Made by a program: the position numbers and the translations under genes. From Lunularia cruciata (lineage: Eukaryota > Streptophyta > Marchantiopsida > Lunulariales > Lunulariaceae), in contig OX419756.1 of assembly GCA_948567375.1 (NCBI GenBank), positions 55,158,552 through 55,222,551 on the forward strand: a stretch of DNA of 64,000 nucleotides, in the 5' to 3' direction. The number at the start of each line of letters is the position of its first letter. Position 1 is the first letter of the stretch. Shown piece after piece: positions 24,608 through 34,440 of this stretch. A model generated the notes under the pieces. That model did not search any database. It was not told the origin of the DNA and was given only the letters and a program-made list of their open reading frames with translations.

Positions 24608-24620
24608 TTCCAGAATATTC
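24608..24620 (-). promoter_or_regulatory. Perfect three-unit heat-shock element (5' LTR)
   Basis: TTCCAGAATATTC, identical to the copy at 19388-19400. Confidence 0.75.
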
Positions 24621-24690
24621 TAGGCTACTTTGTCTTATGTGCTATTTTGTAAGCCCGACTAACTTCGTCGTTAAACTCCATATTGTTACA

Positions 24691-24695
24691 CTATG
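24691..24695. repeat. Target-site duplication of element 1 (right)
   Basis: CTATG, identical to 19052-19056. The integrase reading frame of element 2 resumes directly here. Confidence 0.9.
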
Positions 24696-25151
24696 TGTGA
24701 TAGAGAAATGTCATAGCATGGCTGTAGTTATGCTTCCTGTAAACTCTCCTCCTCTATCAGAAACCAACTCCAAAGGGCATCCAAATCTAATGATAGTGCA
24801 TTCATAAAGAAATCTACCAACTTCATCTTCATTCTTGTCCCTCAATGGCCTAGCCCCACTGGGTAAGATAATCAATAACTACCACAATATACCGATTGTT
24901 CCTTGGTGTTCTATTGAGAGGACCTACAAAATCAATTCCCCACTTCTCAAAAGGTCCTAGCAATGGAATTGATCTAAGTGGTGGAAGGGATGTAGACTTT
25001 CTAGCAAAAGCTTGACAAACATGACAAGTTTTTCAATAATCAAGACAATCCTTGAAAATCCTTCTCCAATAGTAACCTGCATCTAGAATCTTGAAAGCAA
25101 TCACCTTTCCTGCAAAGTGTCCTCCACACACTAAACCTTCATGAAACTCCT
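24696..25151 (-). pseudogene. Element 2 integrase, N-terminal half (split by element 1)
   Basis: Read leftward from 25140. An HHCC zinc-binding region (EGLVCGGHFAGKV, then KTCHVCQAFA) contains one stop. It is followed by the first catalytic Asp in WGIDFVGPLNRTPRNNRY, and the second in CPLELVSDRGGEF, just before the junction with element 1. The remainder with the catalytic Glu is at 18435-19051. Splitting by a 5.6-kb insertion makes it inactive. Confidence 0.87.
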
Positions 25152-25755
25152 TTATGAGTAGGATAGACTCTTCCTTACCATTGCTCTTTGAAGTAGACCA
25201 TCTGCTCCTTGGTGGAAAAGCATATCCTCCACCATTGTGTAAGGTTTAGATCTTGTTGCAAGGGCCTTCCTCTCCCTAGCATGCATCCCTTCTGGATAGT
25301 TACCTCTTGTCACAAAATCCACAATCTCCTTGTATTCCATTGGAATCTCTTGAGTGAATGAGATTGTCATGAGCGCCTCATCTGAAAAGGAATCATCCAT
25401 TGGCTCATCTCCATCATGATCATAAGCCCTAGATAACAAATCAACATTTGCATGTTTTTTTCCTGGCTTATCTTCAATGGTGTAGTCATACTCAGACAAG
25501 AGTATCATCCACCTTGCTAGTCTTCCTTCAACATTAGGCTTGTTGAAGATGTACTTCAAAGCCTTGTGATCCGTGACAATGGTGGCTTTCCCTCCAATCA
25601 AGTAGTGTCTAAACTTCTTGAGACCAAAGATCACTGCCAACCCTTCTCTCTCTATGACAGAGTAGTTCTTTTTTGCTGAAACCATATGCCTACTAGCATA
25701 AGCTATTGGATGATCATGCCCATCTTGGTCTAAGTGACTAAGAGTTCATCCTATA
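25152..25755 (-). pseudogene. Element 2 RNase H domain
   Basis: Open over 25685-25152 (177 codons): KNYSVIEREGLAVIFGLKKF, RHYLIGGKATIVTDHKAL (catalytic Asp in the TDH motif) and NVDLLSRAYDHDGDEP, the end-of-RNase-H DxLSR motif. It runs on to the linker before the integrase zinc finger. The first part of the domain, with the initial Asp, falls in the damaged segment between 25757 and 25685. Confidence 0.85.
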
Positions 25756-25756
25756 G

Positions 25757-26640
25757 CTACATTAGAAGCATCAGTGTAGAGGATGAAAGGCTAACTCCAA
25801 TCAGGTTTAGCAAGATTGGAGCTACAACAAGGGATTGCTTGAGCTCCTCAAAAGCTTTGAGAGCCTCCTTCTCCTCCAAAATCACCATGTAATCTACACC
25901 ATTCTTCATGTAGATGGTCAATGCATAAGCCTTGTTGGAAAATGAGAAGATGAACCTCCTATAGTATCCAACCATCCCCAAGAATTAGCATTAATTTTTC
26001 AAGCTTGAAGGGAATGGAAGGTCTGAGATTTTCCTCACCTTCTTAGGATCAACTGCTATTCCATCCTTGGAGATGATGTGCCCCAAAAGTAGACCTTCTT
26101 CACATCCAAAAATGCACTTCTTTGGGTTGAGTGATGCATTTGCCTCATCCAAGCATTGCAAGACCTTGATTATGTGCTCAAAGTGCTCCTCTTTGCTCCC
26201 ATAGACACAAAAGTCATCAATGAAGTCTCTCACAAATTTCTCAACGAAAGGTTCAAATACTTTGTTCATGAACCATTGGAATGTGGCTAAAGCATTGCAA
26301 AGCCCAAGAGGCATGACCTTGAAAGCGTAAGTTCCCCAAGGTATGATGACTGTGGTGAGTTGTTGATGCTCTGGTGCAATCTTGATTTGGTTATATCCAC
26401 TATAACCATCTCCAAAAGTGTACCTCTCATGACTTGCAACCTCCTCCAAGATCTCATCAATGAATGGTAATGGGTAATAGTCCTTCTTGGTAACAACATT
26501 GAGCTTCTTGTAATCCACACATACTCAAAGCTTACATTCTTTTTCTTCACAATCACAATTGGAGACACCCATTCTAAATTCTCCACCTCAAAGATAAATC
26601 TAGCCTCCTTGAGCTTATCAATCTCCTCCTTCACAACCAA
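25757..26640 (-). pseudogene. Element 2 reverse transcriptase
   Basis: Fingers begin near 26640 (EIDKLKEARFIFEV, WVSPIVIVKKKN), then shift frame. The main RT segment at 26518-25991 is open for 175 codons: MDYKKLNVVTKKDYYPLPFI, YTFGDGYSGYNQIKIAPEHQ (first catalytic Asp), VMPLGLCNALATFQ, and the catalytic pair in VRDFIDDFCVYG. The connection (LGHIISKDGIAVDPKKV) leads after a stop near 25985 to MVGYYRRFI at 25981-25757. The motif wording differs clearly from elements 1 and 3, so this is a separate gypsy lineage. At least two frame breaks are present. Confidence 0.9.
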
Positions 26641-26664
26641 AGATATTGGTGGGCAAATGCAACA

Positions 26665-27123
26665 TTATTTTTGGCGGATTGTTCTTGCATGTGACTCCAC
26701 CTCTATCTTGTGCTCCTCCAAGGTGACTTCCTTCAAATCCTTGTAACTCAAAGCAAAGACATGGATGAACTTGTGGAAAATCTCCTCAAATCTCACCTTC
26801 TCTTCCTTGGTAGCATTTGGACCATACTTGAGTGTAGATAACCTTCTCTCTACCTCCTCAAGTGTCAATGGTGATTTATCTGGGTCCTTCAAAACCTTAG
26901 ACTTAGGTGCAAAATCCATAGCACACAAAAGATACACATTTGAATCAAATTCATATTCATCTTCCTCCGTGGAAGTCTCCTTTTCCATGCTGGTGTCCAC
27001 ACATGAAGCTCCTTCTTTAGAATCTGATTCCCCATAATCAAAAGATGGTGTATTTGAATGTGAAGTGTTGGTGGTGTTAGTCACAAGAACTGTGACTCTA
27101 TGGTTTGATGGCCCAATCCTCAA
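26665..27123 (-). pseudogene. Element 2 protease-RT linker
   Basis: Open for 152 codons and rich in Ser, Thr and acidic residues. It contains a segment (FEEIFHKFIHVFALSYKDLK, followed by HKIEV) that is the usual lead-in to the gypsy RT: 'EFxDVF...DL' then 'xHxIxL'. One stop separates it from the protease ORF upstream. It has no catalytic role of its own. Confidence 0.75.
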
Positions 27124-27138
27124 ACACCCTTTGTGCCA

Positions 27139-28275
27139 TCAATCAGTTGTGCGTGTTGCCTTCAACCATGGCCTCCCAAGAAGTAATTCATAGCTTGAAT
27201 CCTTCAAGACTTGGAAAGTCATGAGATTTTGAACTCCCATAACTGAAACTACCACTTTATCCATCAGCCCTATTGGTCGAACTTGTTGCTTGTTTGCCAT
27301 GCTCACCACAAATGTTGAAGGTCTTGAAGGTATCATACCCAACTTCTTCATCAACCTTTTTGACATGGCATTTACTGCTGATCCTCCATCAACCAATGCA
27401 TCCTTGATGTTGTGACCATTCACTCTCACATCAATCTTGGAGGCATATTCACAAGCCTCCCATAGTGCTAGCTTGGCATCCACCACCCCCATTAATATTG
27501 AAGCTTTTGCCTTCTTCTTCCTCTTGCTCCTTGTAGAACTCAAACCACCTCTAAGCTCCTTTCTCAAGGTAGGGTTCAAAGCAATCAATTGGCCCACTGT
27601 GATGTTAGCCTTGTGACTACCAACATCCTCCAACACATTGTAGTTCCATTGTTGCTTTGAGATCAAGATGTCCTCCATCCCCAACTTCTTCCTTGGAGTC
27701 TTTGTTGTTGATGGTGTTGAGGTGCGAGTGCTCCTAGTATACATAGGAGTATCCTTGCTTGGAGTAAATCCTTGAGAAGAGTTAACATCCTCTACAAAAC
27801 GAGCTCTCTTCTTCTCTTGTGCCAAAAGCTCCAAATTAAGACTCTTGGAGTTTGAGCACTCTCCTTTCTCATACTTGCTCTCAACCACATCTATAGATGT
27901 TATCCCCTTACCTTTGTTTGGATTAGGAGCCACTTGGGTTTCACTACCTCCTTCTTTCCCTCTATTGGCTCCCTCATAACCCCTTCCTCCATGGTACATG
28001 AAATTTGGGCAATTCCTTTGGATATGGCCTCTTCCTCCACAACCAAAACAATTTCTATCATTGAAATTATTGGCTGGTTGGCCTCCTCTGTATGGATAAT
28101 TTCCATAACTCCTAGGCCCTCTCCCTAAATTCTGATCCACCTCTCTCTTCTCCCATAGTTTCACCACATTGATTTTGAGATCCGCAAGTTGTTCTGTGAT
28201 GGTTTGAAGTGGATCCTTTGGTGGAGGTGCAAGAATTTGAGCAACTACTACTTGTAGTGCAACCCTTTCCACCAA
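27139..28275 (-). pseudogene. Element 2 gag C-terminus with zinc knuckle, and protease
   Basis: A 378-codon open segment. Near its start is the nucleic-acid-binding knuckle CFGCGGRGHIQRNC (CX2CX4HX4C, all ligands intact), preceded by an Arg/Gly-rich stretch. The C-terminal half is an aspartic protease: active site in DALVDGGSAVNAMSKRL (a DGGSA variant of DTGAS), hydrophobic strand FVVSMANKQQVRP, and end motif ELLLGRPWLK. One stop separates it from the gag ORF upstream and one from the linker downstream. The protease would have matured the Gag-Pol polyprotein. Confidence 0.88.
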
Positions 28276-28305
28276 AGTATCAGAAGTTCAACCATACTTG
28301 TAACC

Positions 28306-28905
28306 TTAAGGAGGATGCACAACCTCTTTCACCACCAAATCACTCTCATCTCCTTCGAAACTCTCCTCCATACGAATTGCAATTTTGATAGCTTCAACCT
28401 TGGAAGAAGGTTTCTCATATCTCACCTTGCTTCTAATTTGTGGTCTCAACCTTCCCATAAAATTCTTGGTGAGCATGGCCTCTATGCCAATCATAGTAGT
28501 CTCCACATCATCTCCACCCTTCCTCAACACTATGCAAAATTTGGACTCTAACTTTTGCACTCTTTCAACATAGACTCTCACTTTCTCTCCATCTCCTTGT
28601 TTGAGAAAGGTAACCTCACTCATCAATCTCTCATAACTCTCCTCTAGGAGAAAGTTCTCAATGAGTGCTGAAGTCAAACTCTTCCAAGACTCTTCTTCCC
28701 CATCTCTACTCTCTCTCTGGTGGTATTCTAACTCATACCATGTAAGTGTTGCATCCTCAAAGAAATCTGGTAATAATGAGGCCCACTCATTCTTCCTTCT
28801 CTCATTGTTTCCTATGCAAGCTTGCTTGAAGTCTCTCACAAAGGCCTCCACATCTTCTCCATCCTTGCCAAAGAAAACCGGAAGTTTTCCTATCTTAACC
28901 TCTCA
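28306..28905 (-). pseudogene. Element 2 gag capsid domain
   Basis: Open at 28851-28306 (181 codons). Gag-type motifs are FEDATLTWYELEYHQRES, SWKSLTSALIENFLLEESYE, FLKQGDGEKVRVYVERVQ and NFMGRLRPQIRSKVRYEKPS, as in plant gypsy capsids. A stop at 28905-28903 cuts off the N-terminus and another near 28290 separates it from the zinc-knuckle segment. Confidence 0.85.
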
Positions 28906-29126
28906 CTATCTTTCTTTCTCTCAATTTTTTCTTTATTTTTCTTTTCTCTCACTCTATAACTAATAGAGTATGTACATGACTAACACCATTTGAGAGTAAT
29001 CCACCCTAGGGAACACAAAAGGCTCAGGTTGATCCAAGATTTCTATAACAACATCAAATCCTAGAGTGCATATTAATCTAACCCTCATGGATAGTTTATC
29101 CATAAGTTGAAAGATTATCTCCATCA

Positions 29127-29600
29127 CTAATCTTGAGAACTAGCTGATGAAGGTGGTAGTATTTCTGTAGTTGTACTAAGACTCTCTCCAAGATCCTTCA
29201 CCAAAGCCTCCAAAAGTGATTTTACTCCACTACACTCATGTCCTTTTGGAAGTCCCTCAACTCCACAAACCTCACACAACTCCTTGGTCTTAGATCTTCT
29301 CCCTCCCAATCTTGGTGAAGAAGATCCAACAAGCAAACCAAAGTCAAGTAAGCCTCTCTTTTCTCTCAATCTCTTGCTCTCAAAGCTCAATAGACACGAA
29401 CTTGCCTTATGTCCCTTCTCTCCACATAAAAAGCACTTAAACTCACTCTTTCCTCCAAGTAGCGTAGGTTTTTGGATCCTCTCAACACTCTCTTCAAATT
29501 CTATTGTAAACTCTCTTTTCATCAAATCCACCCCAAAAATTACCTCAAACCCTTTGGGAACCTTGTATAGTCTCAATTTCCACTCTTGATGACCCTCCAT
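29127..29600 (-). pseudogene. Extra zinc-knuckle ORF upstream of element 2 gag
   Basis: A 157-codon ORF in the same direction as gag, between the 5' LTR and gag. It has a CCHC knuckle CFLCGEKGHKASSC at about residues 56-69, preceded by a basic segment (KLRLYKVPKG) and KREFTIEFEESV, and followed by a Lys/Arg-rich then Ser-rich tail with a Cys/His cluster (CEVCGVEGLPKGHEC) that could be a second knuckle. Gag has its own knuckle, so this is an additional protein. Extra ORFs before gag are known in Ogre-type Tat elements; the N-terminal wording also recalls LINE ORF1 zinc-knuckle proteins. The function is unknown, and I cannot tell whether it is native to the element or captured. Confidence 0.6.
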
Positions 29601-30459
29601 GTTCCCAAGATGAATCTAAACACTCAAACATGCTTTTTGTTGCTCTCAAACTCCTCATGCATGAGATCTCAACTCTGCAAAATTGACCTTTCCTCACAAT
29701 TTCACTCAAATCTCTCAACCAATATGTCCCAGTCCTCTGAAAATTTTCACACTTGATCACAATTCCAGGGTGTCCCTCCTTGAAAAATTTCAGATCTTTT
29801 AATCAAGCCAATTGGCCTCGACACCTTTCTATTCAGCACACATATTTCAGATTTGATATGAAAACCACCCCCTTCACTTCAAAAACTCATTACTCACTGC
29901 TCAAGAATGATATTTCTTTAATTTTTGTGTCAGTAGGTAGGATATAATAGAGTGAATTTTCTTGGAAAGTTTCACATTAATCCATTGAAAATTAAAGAAA
30001 TGGCAGACTCTATACAATTTTCCAGAGAACATGCAATTGCGGGAACAGTTTACCCTATCAACTTAAAATTTTTTTAGTCCAATACGCATAGTAGCTCTCA
30101 CAATAATTCTAAGAGTGCTAACTGAAAGATAACCCACGCTATCATGTGTAGAAATTTCAAGTTCAAATCTCAAACTTGAGATCTTGCCCAAAATCACCTT
30201 AATCCCCAAAATCTACAATTCACCTCACCAAATCTCTCGAAATCCTCTCATGTGTACAAGATGTACAAAATCATTTCAAAGACATCATAATGAACTATAG
30301 GGTATACAAATGTATCTTGGTTCTCTAACATAAGTTAAGCACTCTCCTCTCCTAATGTTCTCTCCAAGTGAGCTCTCATAGCCTCCTTCTGCCTAATGTA
30401 GAATTGAACACGGAACATTATCTTGCCTTCTAAAGAGGTCCCGGTAGCGAAACCAAAAA
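29601..30459 (-). other. Element 2 untranslated leader with probable primer-binding site
   Basis: No convincing ORF. At 30437-30455, four bases inside the 5' LTR, the minus strand reads TGGTTTCGCTACCGGGACC. It starts with the obligatory TGG (complement of tRNA CCA) but is not the initiator-Met type used by elements 1 and 3; I could not assign the tRNA. Confidence 0.55.
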
Positions 30460-31151
30460 TGTGAGCCGGACTGTCTCTCACTAAAGATGAACCTCTGATG
30501 GCTTTTATGGTAGCGCACCATGGACTTAGAAGGCAAGGAACCACAACTCCATCATACTCCTCCAAGGCTAACACTCCAAGACTCAAGACATTGCTCACTA
30601 GAGAACTCAATGAGAGAGAGATAGTTGCAAATGAAAGGATGATGAGTACCTCCTCACCCCTTGTTTATATACTTGTGAAATAGTTACGTACCAAAGTTAC
30701 TAATCATTGGAGTAACTCAAGTTACTAGGCTAAAAGTCAAGTAAAGTCAAAAAGTAGAAAGGAATATCCATTCACATGGGCATATTCCCCTAAGCATGTG
30801 ATCTTATCTTGACCCAACCACTAAGTCAAGGATTCCTTCACATGTGCTATCCTTGGACTATAGAAGAATCCAAAACAAAAAGGCTTGTGGGCCCAAGAGT
30901 TCTCAACTCTTTCCTCAAAGCCAAACACATAGGAATAATATCAAGTCAACACATTAGAATCCAAAATAGTGGTGCTCATCTTTTCCACTTCCTCTAAAGT
31001 AAGGTCCACTCTATCTTAGCTATGACTAACTTTAGCTAATCATGACTAATGTAGAACTATCCTTTATCTCTATATAAATAATACCTCTCAAGTACTTGTA
31101 ATACCAAGCTAAATATCACAATACCACACACATGCACAAATGGGCGTTATA
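30460..31151 (-). repeat. Element 2 5' LTR
   Basis: 692 bp, matching 17701-18389 closely. The outer end reads GGGCGTTATA where the other copies have GGGTGTTACA. The reading frame of element 3 integrase runs directly into this end. Confidence 0.9.
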
Positions 31152-32330
31152 GGACAAGGTCAACTTCTTGGATGGAAGAGAAGTGGTGCATCCGGTAGGC
31201 ATATCCACATAATAAGGAAACATGAAACATTGGGTGGATCTTCATATGTGATGGTAGCTTGAGGTAATAGGCCACAACATTGATGCAACAAAGGATAGAG
31301 AAAGGTCCAATCAAATGAGGTCTAAGCTTATGAGGATCAACTAACATGAGATTGGTAGTTGATAGCCAGACTTGATCTCCCACATTGAACTCCATGTGTT
31401 GGTGGTGTGCATCTACATACTAATTTTACCAATTTTGGGCAATCTAGAACTTGTGCTTGGCGTGCTCCACCCTTATTGGGTTCTAGAAATAAAAGTGTTG
31501 ACAACGTCAACCCTGGTAGCCACCGGATGGACCCTCATCAAGCTTGAAGGTGTAAAAAGATGCTCTCCATACATGAAGAAGAATGGTGTGACTTGTGTGG
31601 AGGCATTCACTAAATTGATGTAAGAAAATTCCACCAATGGGAGTAAGGTGTACCAACTCTCTTGTTATTCCAAAGTAAAGCCCCAAAGCATGTCCTCAAT
31701 AGTGCAATTTTCCCTCTATATTTGTCCATTGGTCTATGGATGGTAAGCTGTGGACATAGCCAATTTGGTTTGAAGAACCCAAAGAATGTTCTCCAAAACA
31801 AACTAGTGAATTGATTGCCTCTATCTATGATGAGCACTTGAGACAAGCCATGATAGAAAAAGACTGCATCTTAGTACAATTCAGCTAGTTGCAGTGCAGT
31901 CACATCTTTGGTGGTAGGACATACATGAATCATTTTGTTGAGTTTGTCAACAAAGACTACAATGGAACCAAACCCAAAGGTGGTCTTGGGTAATTCAAAA
32001 ACCAAATCCATGCTTACTTGTCCCCAACATTGTGTAGGAGTAGGGAGAGGTTGGAGAAGTCTTGTAGGAGCTTGATTAGAAGCCTTATTTTGTTGGAAAA
32101 GTAGGCAAATCCAAACATATTCCATCACATTGTTGCTCATCTTGGGCCAATAGTTATGACATTTGATTGCATCCAATGTCTTTTCAATTCCAACGTGACT
32201 TGCAATGGCAAAATCATGATATTTTGCTAGGATGTGATTCTTAGATCCGTACCATTTGGGATCCACAACCTGCCATCATAGAAGGTGAGTCCTTGGGTGC
32301 TAGTAATGCCTTTGGAAAATTGAGCACCTA
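31152..32330 (-). pseudogene. Element 3 integrase
   Basis: The zinc-binding region (HDFAIASHVGIEKTLDAIKC, later CLLFQQNKAS) has lost a Cys ligand. The core follows at 32266-31871 with VSMDLVFELPKTTFGFGSIV (first Asp) and VDKLNKMIHV. It continues after a stop at 31846-31610 with IIDRGNQFTSLFW (second Asp); the Glu region is badly frameshifted. The C-terminal GPY/F domain at 31395-31152 reads VGDQVWLSTTNL, KLRPHLIGPFSIL and HPMFHVSLL, and is cut by the element 2 LTR. No chromodomain was found on the other side of element 2. Confidence 0.85.
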
Positions 32331-33620
32331 CAATATATGGATTAGTTTTTTTAGTAGCAAGAATCATAGGCCAAAATTTAGTGTTCATCTTGATTTCCAC
32401 CACCAAATTGTTTGCCATTGGTATTTGGGTGAATGCATCTACAAGTTGCTTCTTGCCTTCCACATATTTGATTGTTATGTTAAATTTTTGTCTCCATTCT
32501 ACCCACCAAATCTATTGACAAGAAAGATCCTTTTGTATCTCATGGTAGACTAGAATTTTGTGGTCCGTCTCTACCATAAATGCCTTCTCAGCCAGATAGT
32601 ACTTCCAATGCTTGGTTGCAAGGACAATGGCCAACTCTTCTCATTCAATGGTGTGATAGTTGCATTCTATTGGTAACTACTTACGAGAGAAATACACAAT
32701 TGGGTGCCATCCATCATGCTCTTCTTGTTGTAGGATTGCTCCACCTAATGCATATGTGGCCATCTTGATTGGACGTATACCATTTCAAGATTGGTGCATT
32801 TAGTAATGCATCTTTGAACTCTCAAAAGGCTAATTCTTGTGCGGTTCTCCATATCCACTTCTTTTCCTTGCCCAATAGTGTTGTTAGAGTTTGTGTAATC
32901 TTGGAGAAGTTCTTGACAAATAAAAGATAAAACCTCATCAATCCCAAGAAACTCTTGAGTTGAGTCTGATCTTTTGGAGCACTTTTTTTTTTAATGACCT
33001 CTATTTTATCTATTAATACTTGGATACCCTCTGCACTTACTCTATGCCCTAAGTAGTCTACTTTAGATTTGCCAAACTTGCACTTTGAGATTTTGGTATA
33101 CAATTGATTTTTTCACAAAATTTGGAGGACTTTGCACAGATGTTGCTTGTGCTCTGTCAGCGTCCTACTATAGACTAAGATGTTATCAAGAAAAATGATA
33201 ATAGATTTATCCAAGTACGGAAAAAATATGTCATTCATCAAACTCATGAAAGTGGTTGGAGCATTGGTGAGGCCAAACTGAATTACTAAGTACTCAAAGT
33301 GCCCATACCTTGTTCAAAAAGCTATTTTGTGTATGTCTTCTATTGCAATCCTGATTTGGTTGTAGCCGCTCCGCAAATCAAGTTTGGTGAAGTGCTTTGC
33401 CTCATTGAGTTGATCAAACAAGTCATCTATAAGAGGTAATGGATATTTTTTCTTCACCATTTGTTGATTCAATCCTCGATAGTCAATGCACATGTGCATT
33501 GTTCTGTCCTTTGTCTTCACAAATAAAACAAGAGCTCCATATGGTGATACGTTGGGTTGGATAAACCCCTTATGCAACATATCCTCAATTCAAGCCTTAC
33601 ACTCCTCCAACTCATGAGGT
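32331..33620 (-). pseudogene. Element 3 reverse transcriptase and RNase H
   Basis: Fingers are open at 33580-33314: [48 protein letters not shown] and [15 protein letters not shown]. After a stop comes [18 protein letters not shown]; then the catalytic motif reads FLDNILVYS, with the second catalytic Asp changed to Asn. The connection is at 33103-32822 (YLGHRVSAEGI, LKSFLGLMRFYLLFVKNFS). RNase H follows in broken form, with KHWKYYLAEKAFMVETDHKI near 32600 and the closing VEGKKQLVDAFTQIP at about 32460. A Gly/Ser-to-stop pattern and single-base shifts break it at least four times. Confidence 0.87.
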
Positions 33621-34440
33621 GATAGTCAATATGGGGCCTTACAAGGAGGTATCTTGCCAAGATGTATCTCAATTTTATTATCTACTCTCTCTTTTGGTGG
33701 TAAACCTACGTGTAATTCATCTAGAAAGACATCTTGGAACTCATTGACCACATCTTTCAATTTCTTAGGAGTTTGTCCATTGTGTTGTGCACTTTGGACT
33801 TCTCTTATTAAACCCATGAAACATCTATCTATCTTACCAATAGATGTGGTCTTTATGACACACAAAGGCAAGTCTTACCTTTGTGATCTTCCTTTAATCC
33901 CAAAGATCTTCCATTGACTAGTTTTCACTATTTTCTTTCTCCAATCCTCCGTGGGGTTGTAGTGCTCCATCCATGACATACCTAAGATTGCATCATAATG
34001 AGCTAGTTGTATAACTTGCCACTTGATTGCTTCTTGATACCCTCCTACAAAGAGTATTGCCTTTCTAGGTAACAACTCAATCCTCTTTGTCTAACCATTG
34101 GGTAACTCTACTTCATCGTTCTCACCCTTCTCTAGTTCTATTCTCAACCTTATTGTACCAGAGTGAGACAAGGAATTCTCTATTGTCCCAAGGTCTATCA
34201 ACACTCTCACCGGATTGCCTTCTAGCACTCCATTTACAACAATTAATTGTGTGTTTATCTTCCTCCTTCTTTGCACACTCATCTTATTCCTCTCCCCACT
34301 TTTACTCTTCTTCATTGAGCTAGTAAGGCTGCAAGGTATATTTACTAGCAAATTTTGTTTTCCAATGAGGTTTCCATATCTTCCTCTTCAATTTGTTGCT
34401 CCATGTGGTTCAAAGGTCCCTTGTATGGAAGTTGAAGGCC
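33621..34440 (-). pseudogene. Element 3 protease and linker
   Basis: Protease-like sequence at 34351-34091 (NPVRVLIDLGTIENSLS, an altered version of LIDSGATHNFIS) continues at 34075-33875 with AHYDAILGMSWMEHYNP, the closing LGMDWL motif. At 33871-33626 the lead-in to RT appears: DVFLDELHVGLPP and IEIHLGKIPP. Gly and Ser of the active-site triad are changed, so the protease is probably dead even apart from the stops. Confidence 0.8.

Larger units (their letters stand above)
19057..24690 (-). mobile_element. Element 1: chromodomain Ty3/gypsy element (chromovirus type), nested in element 2
   Basis: A structurally complete LTR retrotransposon. LTRs lie at 19057-19470 and 24265-24690, with a 5-bp CTATG duplication, an initiator-Met-tRNA priming site at 24253-24263 and a purine-rich tract at 19471-19481. 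In minus order the interior encodes gag with a CCHC knuckle, protease, RT, RNase H, integrase and a C-terminal chromodomain. By eye the LTRs differ by about a dozen substitutions and one 12-bp indel, so insertion was not very recent. Gag, the zinc-knuckle linker, the integrase zinc finger and the chromodomain contain stops, several explicable as CAA/CAG/CGA-to-stop transitions. It is the youngest layer of the nest. Confidence 0.95.
24265..24690 (-). repeat. Element 1 5' LTR (426 bp) with heat-shock elements
   Basis: Matches the 3' LTR with about a dozen substitutions and a 12-bp longer AAGCTTCTCAAG segment. The inner terminus reads TA instead of CA on the sense strand. Both heat-shock arrays and the TATA box are kept, in the position expected for the element's promoter. 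Confidence 0.93.
17701..31151 (-). mobile_element. Element 2: Ty3/gypsy LTR retrotransposon, interrupted by element 1
   Basis: Two near-identical LTRs (17701-18389 and 30460-31151) bracket a minus-strand series: extra zinc-knuckle ORF, gag, zinc knuckle and protease, reverse transcriptase, RNase H, integrase. RT-RH before integrase is the Ty3/gypsy order. About 7.8 kb remains after subtracting the 5.6-kb element 1 inserted in its integrase. The extra ORF before gag and the RT wording recall the Tat/Ogre-like branch, but this placement is tentative. The flanking pentamers (TGTTC left, GGACA right) do not match, so a clean target duplication is missing. Several stops and frameshifts make it non-autonomous today. 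Confidence 0.9.
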
